A program made the translations under genes and the position numbers. Shown here in pieces: positions 36,461 through 44,776 of a stretch of DNA of 64,000 bases. A model generated the notes under the pieces. The model was not told the origin of the DNA. It saw only the letters and a program-made list of their open reading frames with translations, and ran no database searches. The stretch's first letter is position 1. Every line of letters begins with the position of its first letter. This DNA is from JBDWFY01 sp965275915 (GTDB taxonomy: Bacteria > Pseudomonadota > Alphaproteobacteria > Rhizobiales > Stappiaceae), in NCBI GenBank assembly GCA_965275915.1, contig CBDHYI010000008.1, positions 1 to 64,000 of the forward strand, given 5' to 3'.

Positions 36461-37471
36461 CTAATTAATCCTTGATTTGATTTTGTTTATCACGTTGCGA
36501 ATGGTTTCTCCGTCCGCCCGGGCCGCAAATGTCAGCGCCATTCTGTGCTGAAGGACGGGTTCTGCCAGAGCGAGCACATCGTCAACGGACGGGGCAAGCC
36601 GCCCTTCGGCGAGGGCGCGTGCGCGGACCGTCAGCATGAGCGCCTGACTGGCGCGCGGGCCGGGCCCCCAGGCGATCAGATCGGAAATCTCCGCGTTACC
36701 GGCTTCCCCCGGTCGGGCACACCGGACCAGGGTCAGAATGGCATCGACGACGGATTCTCCGACCGGCATACGCCGCACCAGCGTCTGATATTTCATCACC
36801 TCATCGGCGCTCAAAACGGCGGTGGCCTCCGATTCGTCTGCGCCCGTCGTGTCAAGGAGTATGCGCCGCTCCGCGTCGAGATCGGGATAATGAACGTCGA
36901 TCTGCATCAGAAAGCGGTCGAGCTGCGCTTCGGGCAGCGGATAGGTCCCCTCCTGCTCGAGCGGGTTCTGTGTCGCCAGAACGTGAAACGGCCTTGGAAG
37001 GTCGTGTCGGGCACCGGCAACGGTGACATGATATTCCTGCATGCTCTGCAGGAGCGCGGACTGGGTCCTGGGGCTTGCGCGGTTGATCTCGTCCGCCATG
37101 AGGAGCTGCGAGAAGACCGGACCGGAAATAAAGCGGAAACTGCGCGTCCCGTCCGGCGCCTGATCCAGAACCTCGGCGCCCAGGATGTCGGACGGCATCA
37201 GGTCGGGTGTGAATTGAATGCGCCGGGAATCGAGGCCGAGCACGGTGCCCAGCGTTTCCACGAGTTTCGTCTTTGCAAGCCCGGGCACCCCGACCAGCAG
37301 ACCGTGGCCGCCTGACAGAATCGTCACGAGCGTCCGCTCGACCACGCTTTCCTGGCCGAAAATGACCCGCCCGATTTCCGAACGGGCCGCGCCAATGCGT
37401 TCGACTGCGGCTTCCGCTTCCTTGACGATATCGCTGGTATCCATGTCCGGCGTGGGCGAAAGGGAACTCAT
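36461..37471 (-). CDS. MoxR-family AAA+ ATPase
   Basis: 336 residues. Walker A variant GVPGLAKTKLVETL, Walker B LLMADEINRASPRTQ, sensor ATQNPLEQEGTYPLPEAQLD; all MoxR hallmarks. Start at 37471 (MSSLSPTPDMD) has GGAG upstream; the frame continues to 37507 without a better start. First gene of the leftward operon with DUF58, BatA/DUF4159 and the VWA protein. Chaperone-like role on envelope or metal-binding clients is inferred from the family. The 291 bp to the divergent gene at 37763 hold no gene. Confidence 0.92.
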   Translation of the reverse strand: MSSLSPTPDMDTSDIVKEAEAAVERIGAARSEIGRVIFGQESVVERTLVTILSGGHGLLVGVPGLAKTKLVETLGTVLGLDSRRIQFTPDLMPSDILGAEVLDQAPDGTRSFRFISGPVFSQLLMADEINRASPRTQSALLQSMQEYHVTVAGARHDLPRPFHVLATQNPLEQEGTYPLPEAQLDRFLMQIDVHYPDLDAERRILLDTTGADESEATAVLSADEVMKYQTLVRRMPVGESVVDAILTLVRCARPGEAGNAEISDLIAWGPGPRASQALMLTVRARALAEGRLAPSVDDVLALAEPVLQHRMALTFAARADGETIRNVINKIKSRIN

Positions 37472-37762
37472 AATGTCGACATCTCCTGCGGTTCCAGCAT
37501 ATCGCACACAAGAGCGATATGCACATTCCTGTTGTTTCTGCCTGTCCCGCTGCGCGCTTTTTGCTGTCGGTCCTATGCCATTTGCCTGATGCGGCCTTCA
37601 AAGGTCATATGGGAGTGTGACAGCATCTTGTCGATGGCGCATCACCCGGCGCCAACAAAATCTTGTGTCCGGCATCAAATTCCGGGCATGCTGTTTCCCA
37701 ATCCAACCGCGAAGCGCGGCAATAAGATGGCGTTCCTGCGGCAAAAAGGAGGCCGACCGGTG

Positions 37763-38374
37763 ATGAGTTTGATGGAGGGAGTTAGAGCGCATTCCGGCCC
37801 GGACGGTCTCGCTGCACTTATTGCACGGGCCGGAGTGTCGGAGCGCGGAATTCCGCCGGTTGAGAAATGGGATCCGCCTTTCCGCGGCGATATCGATATG
37901 CGCATCGCAACGGATGGTATCTGGTACTACAACGGGTCTCCGGTCACGCGTGAGGCACTGGTCAGGTTGTTTGCATCAGTGTTGCGTTGTGATGACGATG
38001 GCCGCCATTATCTCGTGACCCCTGTGGAAAAGGTCGGGATCACGGTTGAAGATGCGCCATTCCTCGCGGTTGAGCTTCACGCGGACGGTTTTAGGGAGAA
38101 TCAGACGATCACATTCAGAACCGGACAGGGGGATGTCGTTTCTGCCGGTCCCGATCATCCGTTGCGATTTGAAGTGGAGGATGAAAATGGCGGGTTAAAG
38201 CCCTACATTCTGGTTCGAGGGCGCCTTGAGGCGCGCCTGACAAGACCGCTTCTTTACGAATTGGTTGAGTTGGGAAATATGAACACAATCGACGGTGCTG
38301 AGATGTTCGGAATATGGTCAGGCGGCACCTTTTATCCGGTTATGCCGGCTGAGGAGATGGAGGGAATGGATTGA
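37763..38374 (+). CDS. DUF1285 family protein
   Basis: 203 residues. The family's characteristic stretch IDMRIATDGIWYYNGSPVTR lies at about 44-63, then LVTPVEKVGITVEDAPFLAV. Function unknown. ATG at 37763 follows AAGGAGG; longer in-frame starts cross the promoter region. The 3' end overlaps the CoA pyrophosphatase gene by 4 bp, so the two are coupled. Confidence 0.88.
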   Translation: MSLMEGVRAHSGPDGLAALIARAGVSERGIPPVEKWDPPFRGDIDMRIATDGIWYYNGSPVTREALVRLFASVLRCDDDGRHYLVTPVEKVGITVEDAPFLAVELHADGFRENQTITFRTGQGDVVSAGPDHPLRFEVEDENGGLKPYILVRGRLEARLTRPLLYELVELGNMNTIDGAEMFGIWSGGTFYPVMPAEEMEGMD

Positions 38375-39018
38375 ACCCTGTTTTGGGGGATGTTGATCGG
38401 GCGGATTTCTCCGCCGGCGGCTTCCGCCGCACCGTGGAAGAACGGGCCTCCAGTTTAAGCAACGGGGCCGTGGGAGGCGATCATCTGCTGAACCCGACGC
38501 TGGGCCGTGCCGATGCACAGCGATCCCTGCGGGACGCCGCAGTCCTGATACCGGTGATCGATCGGGACAGTGAAGCGACGGTTCTGTTGACCCACAGGAC
38601 CGAGCATTTGCCCTCTCACGCAGGGCAGGTTGCGTTTCCGGGAGGCAAAATTGATCGGGAAGACAGCGATGCAACGGCGGCTGCCCTTAGGGAATGCGAG
38701 GAAGAGCTGGGCCTGGACAGGCATTACGTCGCGCCGCTGCTGACGTTTCCGCCTTATCTCAGCTACAGCGGCTTTCGGATTTATCCGGTGGTTGCAACGG
38801 TTGACCCGCGATTTACGATGACGATCAACACAGGAGAAGTCGCCGATGTCTTTGAAGTGCCGCTGCGCTTCTTGATGTCGGAGAACAACCATGAAAGGCA
38901 TGGCCGTGACTTTAAGGGCGCCCGGCGCTTTTACTACGCAATGCCCTATCAGAACCATCATATCTGGGGTGTAACGGCCGGAATCATCCGGATGCTATAT
39001 GAAAGACTGTATGCCTGA
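38371..39018 (+). CDS. CoA pyrophosphatase (Nudix)
   Basis: 215 residues. The UPF0035/NUDT7-type motif LLTHRTEHLPSHAGQVAFPG precedes a Nudix box (GGKIDREDSDATAAALRECE-EELGL). Members cleave CoA to phosphopantetheine and 3',5'-ADP. TTG at 38371 gives TTGA overlap with the DUF1285 stop and is the only reasonable start. Overlaps the next gene by TGATG. Confidence 0.9.
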   Translation: MNPVLGDVDRADFSAGGFRRTVEERASSLSNGAVGGDHLLNPTLGRADAQRSLRDAAVLIPVIDRDSEATVLLTHRTEHLPSHAGQVAFPGGKIDREDSDATAAALRECEEELGLDRHYVAPLLTFPPYLSYSGFRIYPVVATVDPRFTMTINTGEVADVFEVPLRFLMSENNHERHGRDFKGARRFYYAMPYQNHHIWGVTAGIIRMLYERLYA

Positions 39019-39293
39019 TGCTCAGAATTATTCTTATCCATCTTGCCGTGTTTCTATTGCCGTTCGTCGCTTATGCAATCTGGATTGCGATAACGCGCCG
39101 CGCGCAGTCCAAACCGGCATGGCGGGACGGACCCAATTTCTGGCTCGCGTCGGTCGGTCTGCTGATGGTCATCGCCAGTCTGCTGTTCCTGGGCACGTTC
39201 AGTGATGCACCCAGCGGAGCGAATTACACCCGGGCGGAATATAAGGACGGGAAACTGATCCCGGGCGGCTATGAACAACCGGCCGATCGCTAA
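39018..39293 (+). CDS. DUF6111 family small membrane protein
   Basis: 91 residues, two membrane segments (about 4-24 and 44-62). Usual neighbour of cca in Hyphomicrobiales. Coupled to the gene before (TGATG) and overlapping cca by 23 bp. Function unknown. Confidence 0.8.
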   Translation: MLRIILIHLAVFLLPFVAYAIWIAITRRAQSKPAWRDGPNFWLASVGLLMVIASLLFLGTFSDAPSGANYTRAEYKDGKLIPGGYEQPADR

Positions 39294-40503
39294 ACTGGCT
39301 GATGCACCGTGGTTGCGGAACGATGCGACCCAGACCGTTTTTGAGTGTCTTTCCGCCATTGATGCAGAAGCGCGTGCGGTCGGAGGAGCGATCAGAAACA
39401 CGCTTCTGGGTGAAGACGTCAACGACATCGATATCGCCACAACGGCGTTGCCGGACCAGGTCATTGCGGCTGCGGAAAATGCGGGCCTGAAAGCCGTACC
39501 GACCGGATATGACCACGGCACGATCACGGTTCTGTCCGGCGGGCGGCCGTTTGAAGTGACAACGCTCCGCGAGGATATTGAGACCCATGGCCGTCATGCG
39601 GTTGTCCGGTTCGGCACGGACTGGCAGCGGGATGCCCAGCGCCGCGATTTCACGATGAATGCTCTTTACGCTGAACGCGATGGCGGGATCATCGATCTGG
39701 TCGGCGGCTATCAGGATTGCCTGGATCGCCGGGTGCGGTTTATCGGGTCGGCCGAAAAACGCATTCAGGAAGATTATCTTCGCATTTTGCGCTACTTCAG
39801 ATTTCAGGCGACCTACGGGTCCGGTCGGGAGGATGCCGAGGCGAGACATGCGATTGTCGCAAACCGGGAGGGCCTGAAACAGCTGTCTGCCGAAAGGGTG
39901 GGGCAGGAAATGCGGCGTCTGTTACCGGCCCGGGCGGCGGTGCCGGTTGTTGCTGACATGGTTGATCTGGGACTTGTCGGCCTTCTGACGGGCAGCCCGC
40001 CTCATCAGGAGCTGTTTCGCCATCTGAGATCTTTGGAAACCGTTTCGGATGCTGCGCTGAATGCGTCGCTTTTATTGTTTGCCCTGGTTGGTTTTGCGCA
40101 GGAGAATATCGGCGGGATCACCGATCGCCTGCGATTGTCCAATGCGGAAAAAGATCGGATGAGCGAGGCTTTTCGCGCGGCCGGGGCTGTCCACAAAACC
40201 GCAACGGAATTCGATCTGACCCGGATGCTCTACCGCTATGGGAGGCAGGCCTCTGTCGACGGCATCCTCATCGCCTGGAGCCGGAGTGCTGATTCGGCCC
40301 TGGATGCGGCGTGGCGGGAGGTTTTTGACAGGGCGTCAGGGCTCCCGATCCCCTCATTTCCGGTAACCGGCGCCGATCTTGTCTCAAATGGAATAGAACC
40401 GGGCGAATTGGTTGGGAAAAAACTCAGGAAAGGTGAAAATACCTGGATTGATAGTAAATTTAGCCTAAGTCGTTCAGAAATATTGGAAATAATACTTGAA
40501 TAG
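39271..40503 (+). CDS. cca: CCA tRNA nucleotidyltransferase
   Basis: 410 residues. Class II nucleotidyltransferase head: RAVGGAIRNTLLGEDVNDID with the metal-binding DxD in DIDIATTA, RRDFTMNALYAE, and EDYLRILRYFRFQATYG. Adds or repairs the 3' CCA of tRNAs. The C-terminal 20 residues are more AT-rich in codons but in frame. The end of a four-gene overlapping block; no T-rich terminator was found in the 117 bp that follow. Confidence 0.94.
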   Translation: MNNRPIAKLADAPWLRNDATQTVFECLSAIDAEARAVGGAIRNTLLGEDVNDIDIATTALPDQVIAAAENAGLKAVPTGYDHGTITVLSGGRPFEVTTLREDIETHGRHAVVRFGTDWQRDAQRRDFTMNALYAERDGGIIDLVGGYQDCLDRRVRFIGSAEKRIQEDYLRILRYFRFQATYGSGREDAEARHAIVANREGLKQLSAERVGQEMRRLLPARAAVPVVADMVDLGLVGLLTGSPPHQELFRHLRSLETVSDAALNASLLLFALVGFAQENIGGITDRLRLSNAEKDRMSEAFRAAGAVHKTATEFDLTRMLYRYGRQASVDGILIAWSRSADSALDAAWREVFDRASGLPIPSFPVTGADLVSNGIEPGELVGKKLRKGENTWIDSKFSLSRSEILEIILE

Positions 40504-40620
40504 TTGGTTTTATTGTCATTTCTGCAATATTCAATCATGGCTGTGACAGAATCCGACCTAATTTCTGCCTGAAATCAATCAGATAGTTTTGGGGCAGCAT
40601 AAAAATAAAGGGGCGGAACC

Positions 40621-41241
40621 GTGTTGAAAGTTGCTACTTCGCAACCCGTTTTAGCGCTTCGCAGGCATAGTTATTGGCAAGAGAACCGGTCGCAGGGATA
40701 CAGTCACAGTTATCTGCTTGAGGGAAACGGCAATCGGCGTCTGATGCTGATCGATGTCAGCGAGCAGGCAGGACAGAAGAGCATCTGCGCGCGCAGTTGG
40801 GACGGCGAGATTATCTGGATCATGCGCCCCAACCGGAAATTCTCACCGACAATCTGGCATCTGTGCGATCCGATCGGCAAACCCGTTGGAAAAATCCATG
40901 CGCGTTTGCCGGCAAACTGCCTCTGGCTGGCGACGGATGCTGCGGGTGTTGAGGAACTCAAGATCTGCAACATGGCAGGCTACAGGGATTATCTTGATCC
41001 CTACCATATGCCCTCGCCACCGGATGCTTTGGTGGTCGCCCGTCACAACGTCCGGCTTGGTCTTTTGGAAAGCACCAGCGAACCGGCTCGCAAACCGTCT
41101 TTGCTCAATCGGCTGTTCGGCCGGACGGTTATGGGAGATGAATGGCAGGTTCGTCTGGATTGCGATGAAAGGCCGGTCAATCAGACGCTGCTTGCAGCAA
41201 CGCTCCTGCTTCTGACCGACATCACGTTCGCACAGTCCTGA
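40621..41241 (+). CDS. Hypothetical protein
   Basis: 206 residues, not recognised. No signal peptide or membrane segment. A GTG start at 40621 is preceded by GGGGCGGAA. A Trp/Cys-containing central segment (GEIIWIMRPNRKFSPTIWHL) and a C-terminal hydrophobic stretch (TLLAATLLLLTDITF) resemble LURP-one/phospholipid-scramblase-like beta proteins only loosely. Codon use looks normal. Convergent with hemF. Confidence 0.65.
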   Translation: MLKVATSQPVLALRRHSYWQENRSQGYSHSYLLEGNGNRRLMLIDVSEQAGQKSICARSWDGEIIWIMRPNRKFSPTIWHLCDPIGKPVGKIHARLPANCLWLATDAAGVEELKICNMAGYRDYLDPYHMPSPPDALVVARHNVRLGLLESTSEPARKPSLLNRLFGRTVMGDEWQVRLDCDERPVNQTLLAATLLLLTDITFAQS

Positions 41242-41283
41242 CAGGCAGGCGCAAATCGTCAATTGGCATCAGATGGCAACCGA

Positions 41284-42210
41284 TCAGGGCCATTTGACCA
41301 CCGGCGGCATCGACGACAGTATTGAGGCAACATTGCCGCCGGTTTTCAATCCGAATATCGTTCCCCGGTCATAAAGAAGGTTGTATTCGACGTAACGCCC
41401 GCGGCGGACGAGCTGCTCTTCCCGTTCGTCTTCGGTCCAGGTTTTCATAACGTTCCGGCGAACCAGTTCGGGATAGATGGCGAGAAAAGAACGGCCCACA
41501 TCCTGAGTGAACGCAAAGTCGGCGTCCCAGCGCCCTGAGTTCAGGTAATCATAGAAAATTCCGCCGATCCCGCGCGCTTCCCGGCGGTGCTTGAGATAGA
41601 AATAGTCGTCGCACCAGCTCTTATAGCGGGCATAGTCCGCGCAGTCGTGTTTGTCGCAGGCTTCGCGCATGGCTTCATGAAAAGAGACGGTGTCCGGGTC
41701 TTCCTGCGTTCGCCGTGCGTCCAGCACCGGTGTCAGGTCCGCACCGCCTCCGAACCACTGGCGTGTCGTGACAACCATGCGCGTGTTCATGTGAACTGCT
41801 GGGACATGCGGGTTGTGCAGGTGGGCAATCAGTGAAATCCCCGATGCCCAAAAGCGCGGATCGTCGCTCGCGCCGGGTATCTGGCCGCGAAATTCGGGCG
41901 AAAACTCGCCATGCACCGTCGATATGTGAACGCCGACCTTTTCAAAGACGCGCCCTTTCATCATCGACATCACACCGCCGCCGCCCTTGGCGCCGCTGTG
42001 GTCTGTCCGCTCCCAGGGCGTGCGGACAAATTGGCCCGGTGTGTCACCGTCCGGGATGCCTGTGACGGTTCCGACGTCCCGTTCCAACTGCTCGAACGCG
42101 GCACAAATCTGATCGCGCAGGTCGGCAAACCAGCTTTGCGCCTGTTTTTTCTTGTCTTCAATATCTTCGGGAACAGGGCCGCCGCGCTGTTCGGGAGCGG
42201 GTGCGCTCAT
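41284..42210 (-). CDS. hemF: Oxygen-dependent coproporphyrinogen III oxidase
   Basis: 308 residues. Heme biosynthesis: coproporphyrinogen III to protoporphyrinogen IX using O2, cytoplasmic. FEKVGVHISTVHGEFSP, LIAHLHNPHVPAVHMNTRMV, WFGGGADLTPV and YVEYNLLYDRGTIFGLKTGG are all conserved. ATG at 42210 with GAGGAC upstream. Only 34 bp separate its start from an IS701-type element, so the native upstream (towards trmL) has been pushed away and transcription may now come from the IS. Confidence 0.96.
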   Translation of the reverse strand: MSAPAPEQRGGPVPEDIEDKKKQAQSWFADLRDQICAAFEQLERDVGTVTGIPDGDTPGQFVRTPWERTDHSGAKGGGGVMSMMKGRVFEKVGVHISTVHGEFSPEFRGQIPGASDDPRFWASGISLIAHLHNPHVPAVHMNTRMVVTTRQWFGGGADLTPVLDARRTQEDPDTVSFHEAMREACDKHDCADYARYKSWCDDYFYLKHRREARGIGGIFYDYLNSGRWDADFAFTQDVGRSFLAIYPELVRRNVMKTWTEDEREEQLVRRGRYVEYNLLYDRGTIFGLKTGGNVASILSSMPPVVKWP

Positions 42211-42244
42211 TTAAAAGTCCTCAGTGAATTTATGGGGCCATACC

Positions 42245-43684
42245 CTAGCACTACTTTGGCATATTTTTTTCAAAGATAGATTTTCCGCAATGTGGGCAGT
42301 TCATTGGTGGAGGTTTGTGAATGATTTTCAGGATTTCTGTTCGGACGGCTGGCAAGGTTGGTTGGGGCGGCGGCCCCGCGGCTCTTTTTTCCCCCTCCCG
42401 CTTGTTGAAGGCGCCGAGATTGCAAGAAGGCATAGGCGATCATCGTCATTAACGCGTGTCGGTGCAGGCCGGCCCACGATCGCCCTTCAAAGTGATCCAG
42501 ACCGAGTTCCTCTTTGAGCTGTTGATGTGCCTGTTCGCAGATCCAGCGTGCCTTGATAGCGCTGGCAAGCTGTTTGAGTGAAGTTTCAGCAGGAAGGTTG
42601 GAGAGATAGTATTTGCGCTTTCCGGTCGAGCGATGCTCGCCGATGACCCAGACCTCTTCTCCCGGCAAATGTTGGGCGCCCATGTCGCGGATGCGCTGAG
42701 GCGGGCCGTCTGCTATCCGGACCCGCACAGCAGCAAAGCGTGCCGAGAGGGCTCCCTTGGTGCCGCGTCGCCAACTGACCTTCCTCCACTTTGCTGTCTC
42801 CAACATCGCCTGCGCTGTAATCGACTGTGTATCGGGAATGTGCCGTTGACGCGGACGGCCGCGGACGGCAACAGGGAAGATCATCTTCACATCAGCGGGA
42901 TAAACCTTTTGCTTGAACGGGATGCCAACCGCCCAGGTCAGACCGCGTGCGCTCAGCGCTTGCCGGAAAGGAGCGCTCAAGCCATATCCGGCATCGGCAA
43001 GGACGCAACCAAAACGCACGCCTGCCGCACGAACCCGGTCAATTTCCGCCAAAGCGATCTCGGGCTTGGTCCTGTAGGCACGATTGTCATCAGGAACTCT
43101 GGCACGATCAAGCCGGGCGGTATCGGAGATCCAGCTCTCCGGCAGAAAGAGCTGCAATCCAACCATGACCGGCACTTCATTCGAAGCGAGCGTCACGGAC
43201 ACCAGCGTCTGGCAGTTCGCCCGTTTGCCCAATGCCGAAGCATATTGCGGGGCCACGCCAACCGAGTGGTTCCCCTTCTTGGGAAGAGCGGTGTCATCAA
43301 TAATCAGCCAGGCATCGTGCCCGCCAACCTGTCTGTCTGCTTCGCCGAGCAATGCCGCTTCAAGGGGAGCGGCATCCCAAGCACTGCTCGTAATGAAATG
43401 ATGCAACTGATCATAACTGACTGCCTCCACCCGCTCCGCCATCGGCTGAATGCTCTTGCGATCTCCCGGACCGATCAAGCCCGCGATGTAAACGGGGCAC
43501 ATCCGGGCGCGTGTCTTGTGACGAATGGACGCTAAAAACGGCGCCAACCAACGTTCAAGATCACCTTGCCAATTCTCATCCATGACCGGCACCTCCAAAG
43601 GCCAGCCTCCTATGAATCACCGAAAACAGTTCCCGGGAACCCTCAAAAAACAAAACTCACAAAAAGCTGCCAAAGTAGTGCTAG
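42245..43684 (-). mobile_element. IS701-family insertion sequence
   Basis: Bounded by CTAG direct repeats (42245-42248 and 43681-43684), the target duplication typical of IS701. Inside are near-perfect inverted repeats: CACTACTTTGGCA reads inward from both ends (42249-42261 and, reversed, 43668-43680), with partial match continuing into a T-rich block. One transposase gene fills the element. The right CTAG contains the first base of the neighbouring MITE, so the IS arrived after the MITE. Confidence 0.9.
42270..43583 (-). CDS. IS701-family transposase
   Basis: 437 residues, apparently intact. DDE transposase: first acidic residue in AWLIIDDTALPKKGNHSVGV, second in FGCVLADAGYGLS, third in the C-terminal IKARWICEQAHQQLKEELGL. 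The family phrases GLQLFLPESWISDTARLDRA and LPAETSLKQLASAIKARW are clear. ATG at 43583 has GGAGG 8 bp upstream and is preferred to TTG at 43598. Same orientation as hemF, so its transcripts may run into hemF. Confidence 0.93.
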   Translation of the reverse strand: MDENWQGDLERWLAPFLASIRHKTRARMCPVYIAGLIGPGDRKSIQPMAERVEAVSYDQLHHFITSSAWDAAPLEAALLGEADRQVGGHDAWLIIDDTALPKKGNHSVGVAPQYASALGKRANCQTLVSVTLASNEVPVMVGLQLFLPESWISDTARLDRARVPDDNRAYRTKPEIALAEIDRVRAAGVRFGCVLADAGYGLSAPFRQALSARGLTWAVGIPFKQKVYPADVKMIFPVAVRGRPRQRHIPDTQSITAQAMLETAKWRKVSWRRGTKGALSARFAAVRVRIADGPPQRIRDMGAQHLPGEEVWVIGEHRSTGKRKYYLSNLPAETSLKQLASAIKARWICEQAHQQLKEELGLDHFEGRSWAGLHRHALMTMIAYAFLQSRRLQQAGGGKKSRGAAAPTNLASRPNRNPENHSQTSTNELPTLRKIYL

Positions 43685-43948
43685 GCTCAGGACCTATTAA
43701 TTTCATCCATTCTGCGAGAGCAGATTTTGTTTTTGACAAGGCGGAAAAGTGCAGGAAACCGTCCGGTTTTCAAGTCTTTCCAACGCAGTCAGGAACACAA
43801 TATGCCTCGCCCTTCGGGTTTTGAAAGAAGTGTCCGCCTGAAGAAAACCAGAGCTCGCAAAGGTATCCAACCTTCGCTTCTCCCTGGTTCTCTCCAGTCG
43901 AATACTTCTTTCAAAACAGAATTGCATGAAATTAATAGGTCCTGAGCC
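43684..43948. mobile_element. MITE copy A (265 bp, TA target duplication)
   Basis: Terminal inverted repeats of 23 bp (43684-43706 and 43926-43948) are perfect, start GGCTCAGGACC and are flanked by TA on both sides (43682-43683, 43949-43950), as for IS630/mariner-type insertion. An internal 13-bp inverted repeat (GTTTTGAAAGAAG and its complement) adds structure. No plausible gene inside. Inserted in opposite orientation to the copy at 55547, same length. Confidence 0.88.
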
Positions 43949-44412
43949 TAAGCTTTAGGAAAAGCATCGGTTTGCCGCAAGGCCTCCCCCAGGGCCATAC
44001 CGGCGGAGACCGCTATATTCAGCGATCGCAACCCCGGAGCCATCGGAATTTTTACCCGGCTGTCGGCTCTGTCGTGAACCTCGTTCGGCAGCCCCGATGA
44101 CTCCCGGCCAAAAAGAAGAATGTCGGTCTCGTTGAAGGCAAAGTCAGTGTAAGGCAGGTCTGCTTTGGTTGAGAACACCACGAGCCGGCGGCCTTCGTTT
44201 TTGAACCAGGTTTCAAAAGCCTCCCAATTGACGTGCCTCGTCAATGCGGTGCGCTCCGCATAATCCATGCCGGCCCGTTTCAGAGAATGGTCCGACAACG
44301 CGAATCCGCACGGCTCGACAATATGGACCTGAGTGCCCAGACACGCTGCCAGACGCAGAATCGTGCCTGTGTTCTGCGGTATGTCAGGCTGGTAAAGAGC
44401 AATATCTGGCAT
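43948..44412 (-). CDS. trmL: tRNA (cytidine(34)-2'-O)-methyltransferase
   Basis: 154 residues, SPOUT fold. ALYQPDIPQNTGTILRLAAC, FGRESSGLPNEVHDRADSRV and IPMAPGLRSLNIAVSAGMAL are the three SpoU/TrmL motifs. Methylates the wobble base of Leu tRNAs. The stop TAG lies across the TA target duplication and first base of MITE copy A; the sequence on the far side of the insertions (TAGGG) would have given the same stop, so the protein is unchanged. Confidence 0.94.
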   Translation of the reverse strand: MPDIALYQPDIPQNTGTILRLAACLGTQVHIVEPCGFALSDHSLKRAGMDYAERTALTRHVNWEAFETWFKNEGRRLVVFSTKADLPYTDFAFNETDILLFGRESSGLPNEVHDRADSRVKIPMAPGLRSLNIAVSAGMALGEALRQTDAFPKA

Positions 44413-44776
44413 GAATTCTGTCGCTGCAGTTTAATGTTGTTTCGTTTATGTGGCGCAATTCACACGTGCGCCTTGGGCAGACCCGGTTCCCGGCACTTTC
44501 AGCTTGATCTGTCCGGAACATTCGCTAATGTATCGGACTTGGGTCGCATGTCCATTAGACAGGCCCGTCTTGATTCGCCAACAAGAGCAATCTTTATGCG
44601 AGAGGTCACTATGCAGAGTTTCGGTCTCAAATAGACCGACACGCAGACCAAGTTCGGTTCCCGTGTCGGTATCAACGTCTCATCCGTACCGCTCGCGACC
44701 CGAATCCGTAAAGAACGTCTCCGTGCCGGTACGATTTTTTTCGTAAATCTCGAACCAATAACGGAGCACCGGACCG
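44413..44776 (+). promoter_or_regulatory. Structured leader ahead of the ABC transporter array
   Basis: 364 bp without a long gene between divergent trmL and the first ABC gene. It contains a 5-bp hairpin GGTCT/AGACC (44623-44637), overlapping a 9-bp inverted repeat ACCGACACG/CGTGTCGGT (44635-44643, 44662-44670), and a minimal reading frame at 44611-44634. This layout resembles a regulated 5' leader. No known riboswitch was recognised. Confidence 0.4.
44611..44634 (+). CDS. Possible 7-residue leader peptide
   Basis: ATG at 44611 encodes MQSFGLK then TAG, preceded by GAGAGGT at 5-11 bases. Its stop lies at the base of two overlapping hairpins. Very short, so chance is quite possible; the placement is the only argument. 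Confidence 0.25.
   Translation: MQSFGLK

Noticed and set aside
43684..43948. Reading frames of 60-100 residues inside the two MITEs
   Set aside because: They differ between copies, have no domain and follow from the inverted-repeat structure; both copies have no ribosome site.
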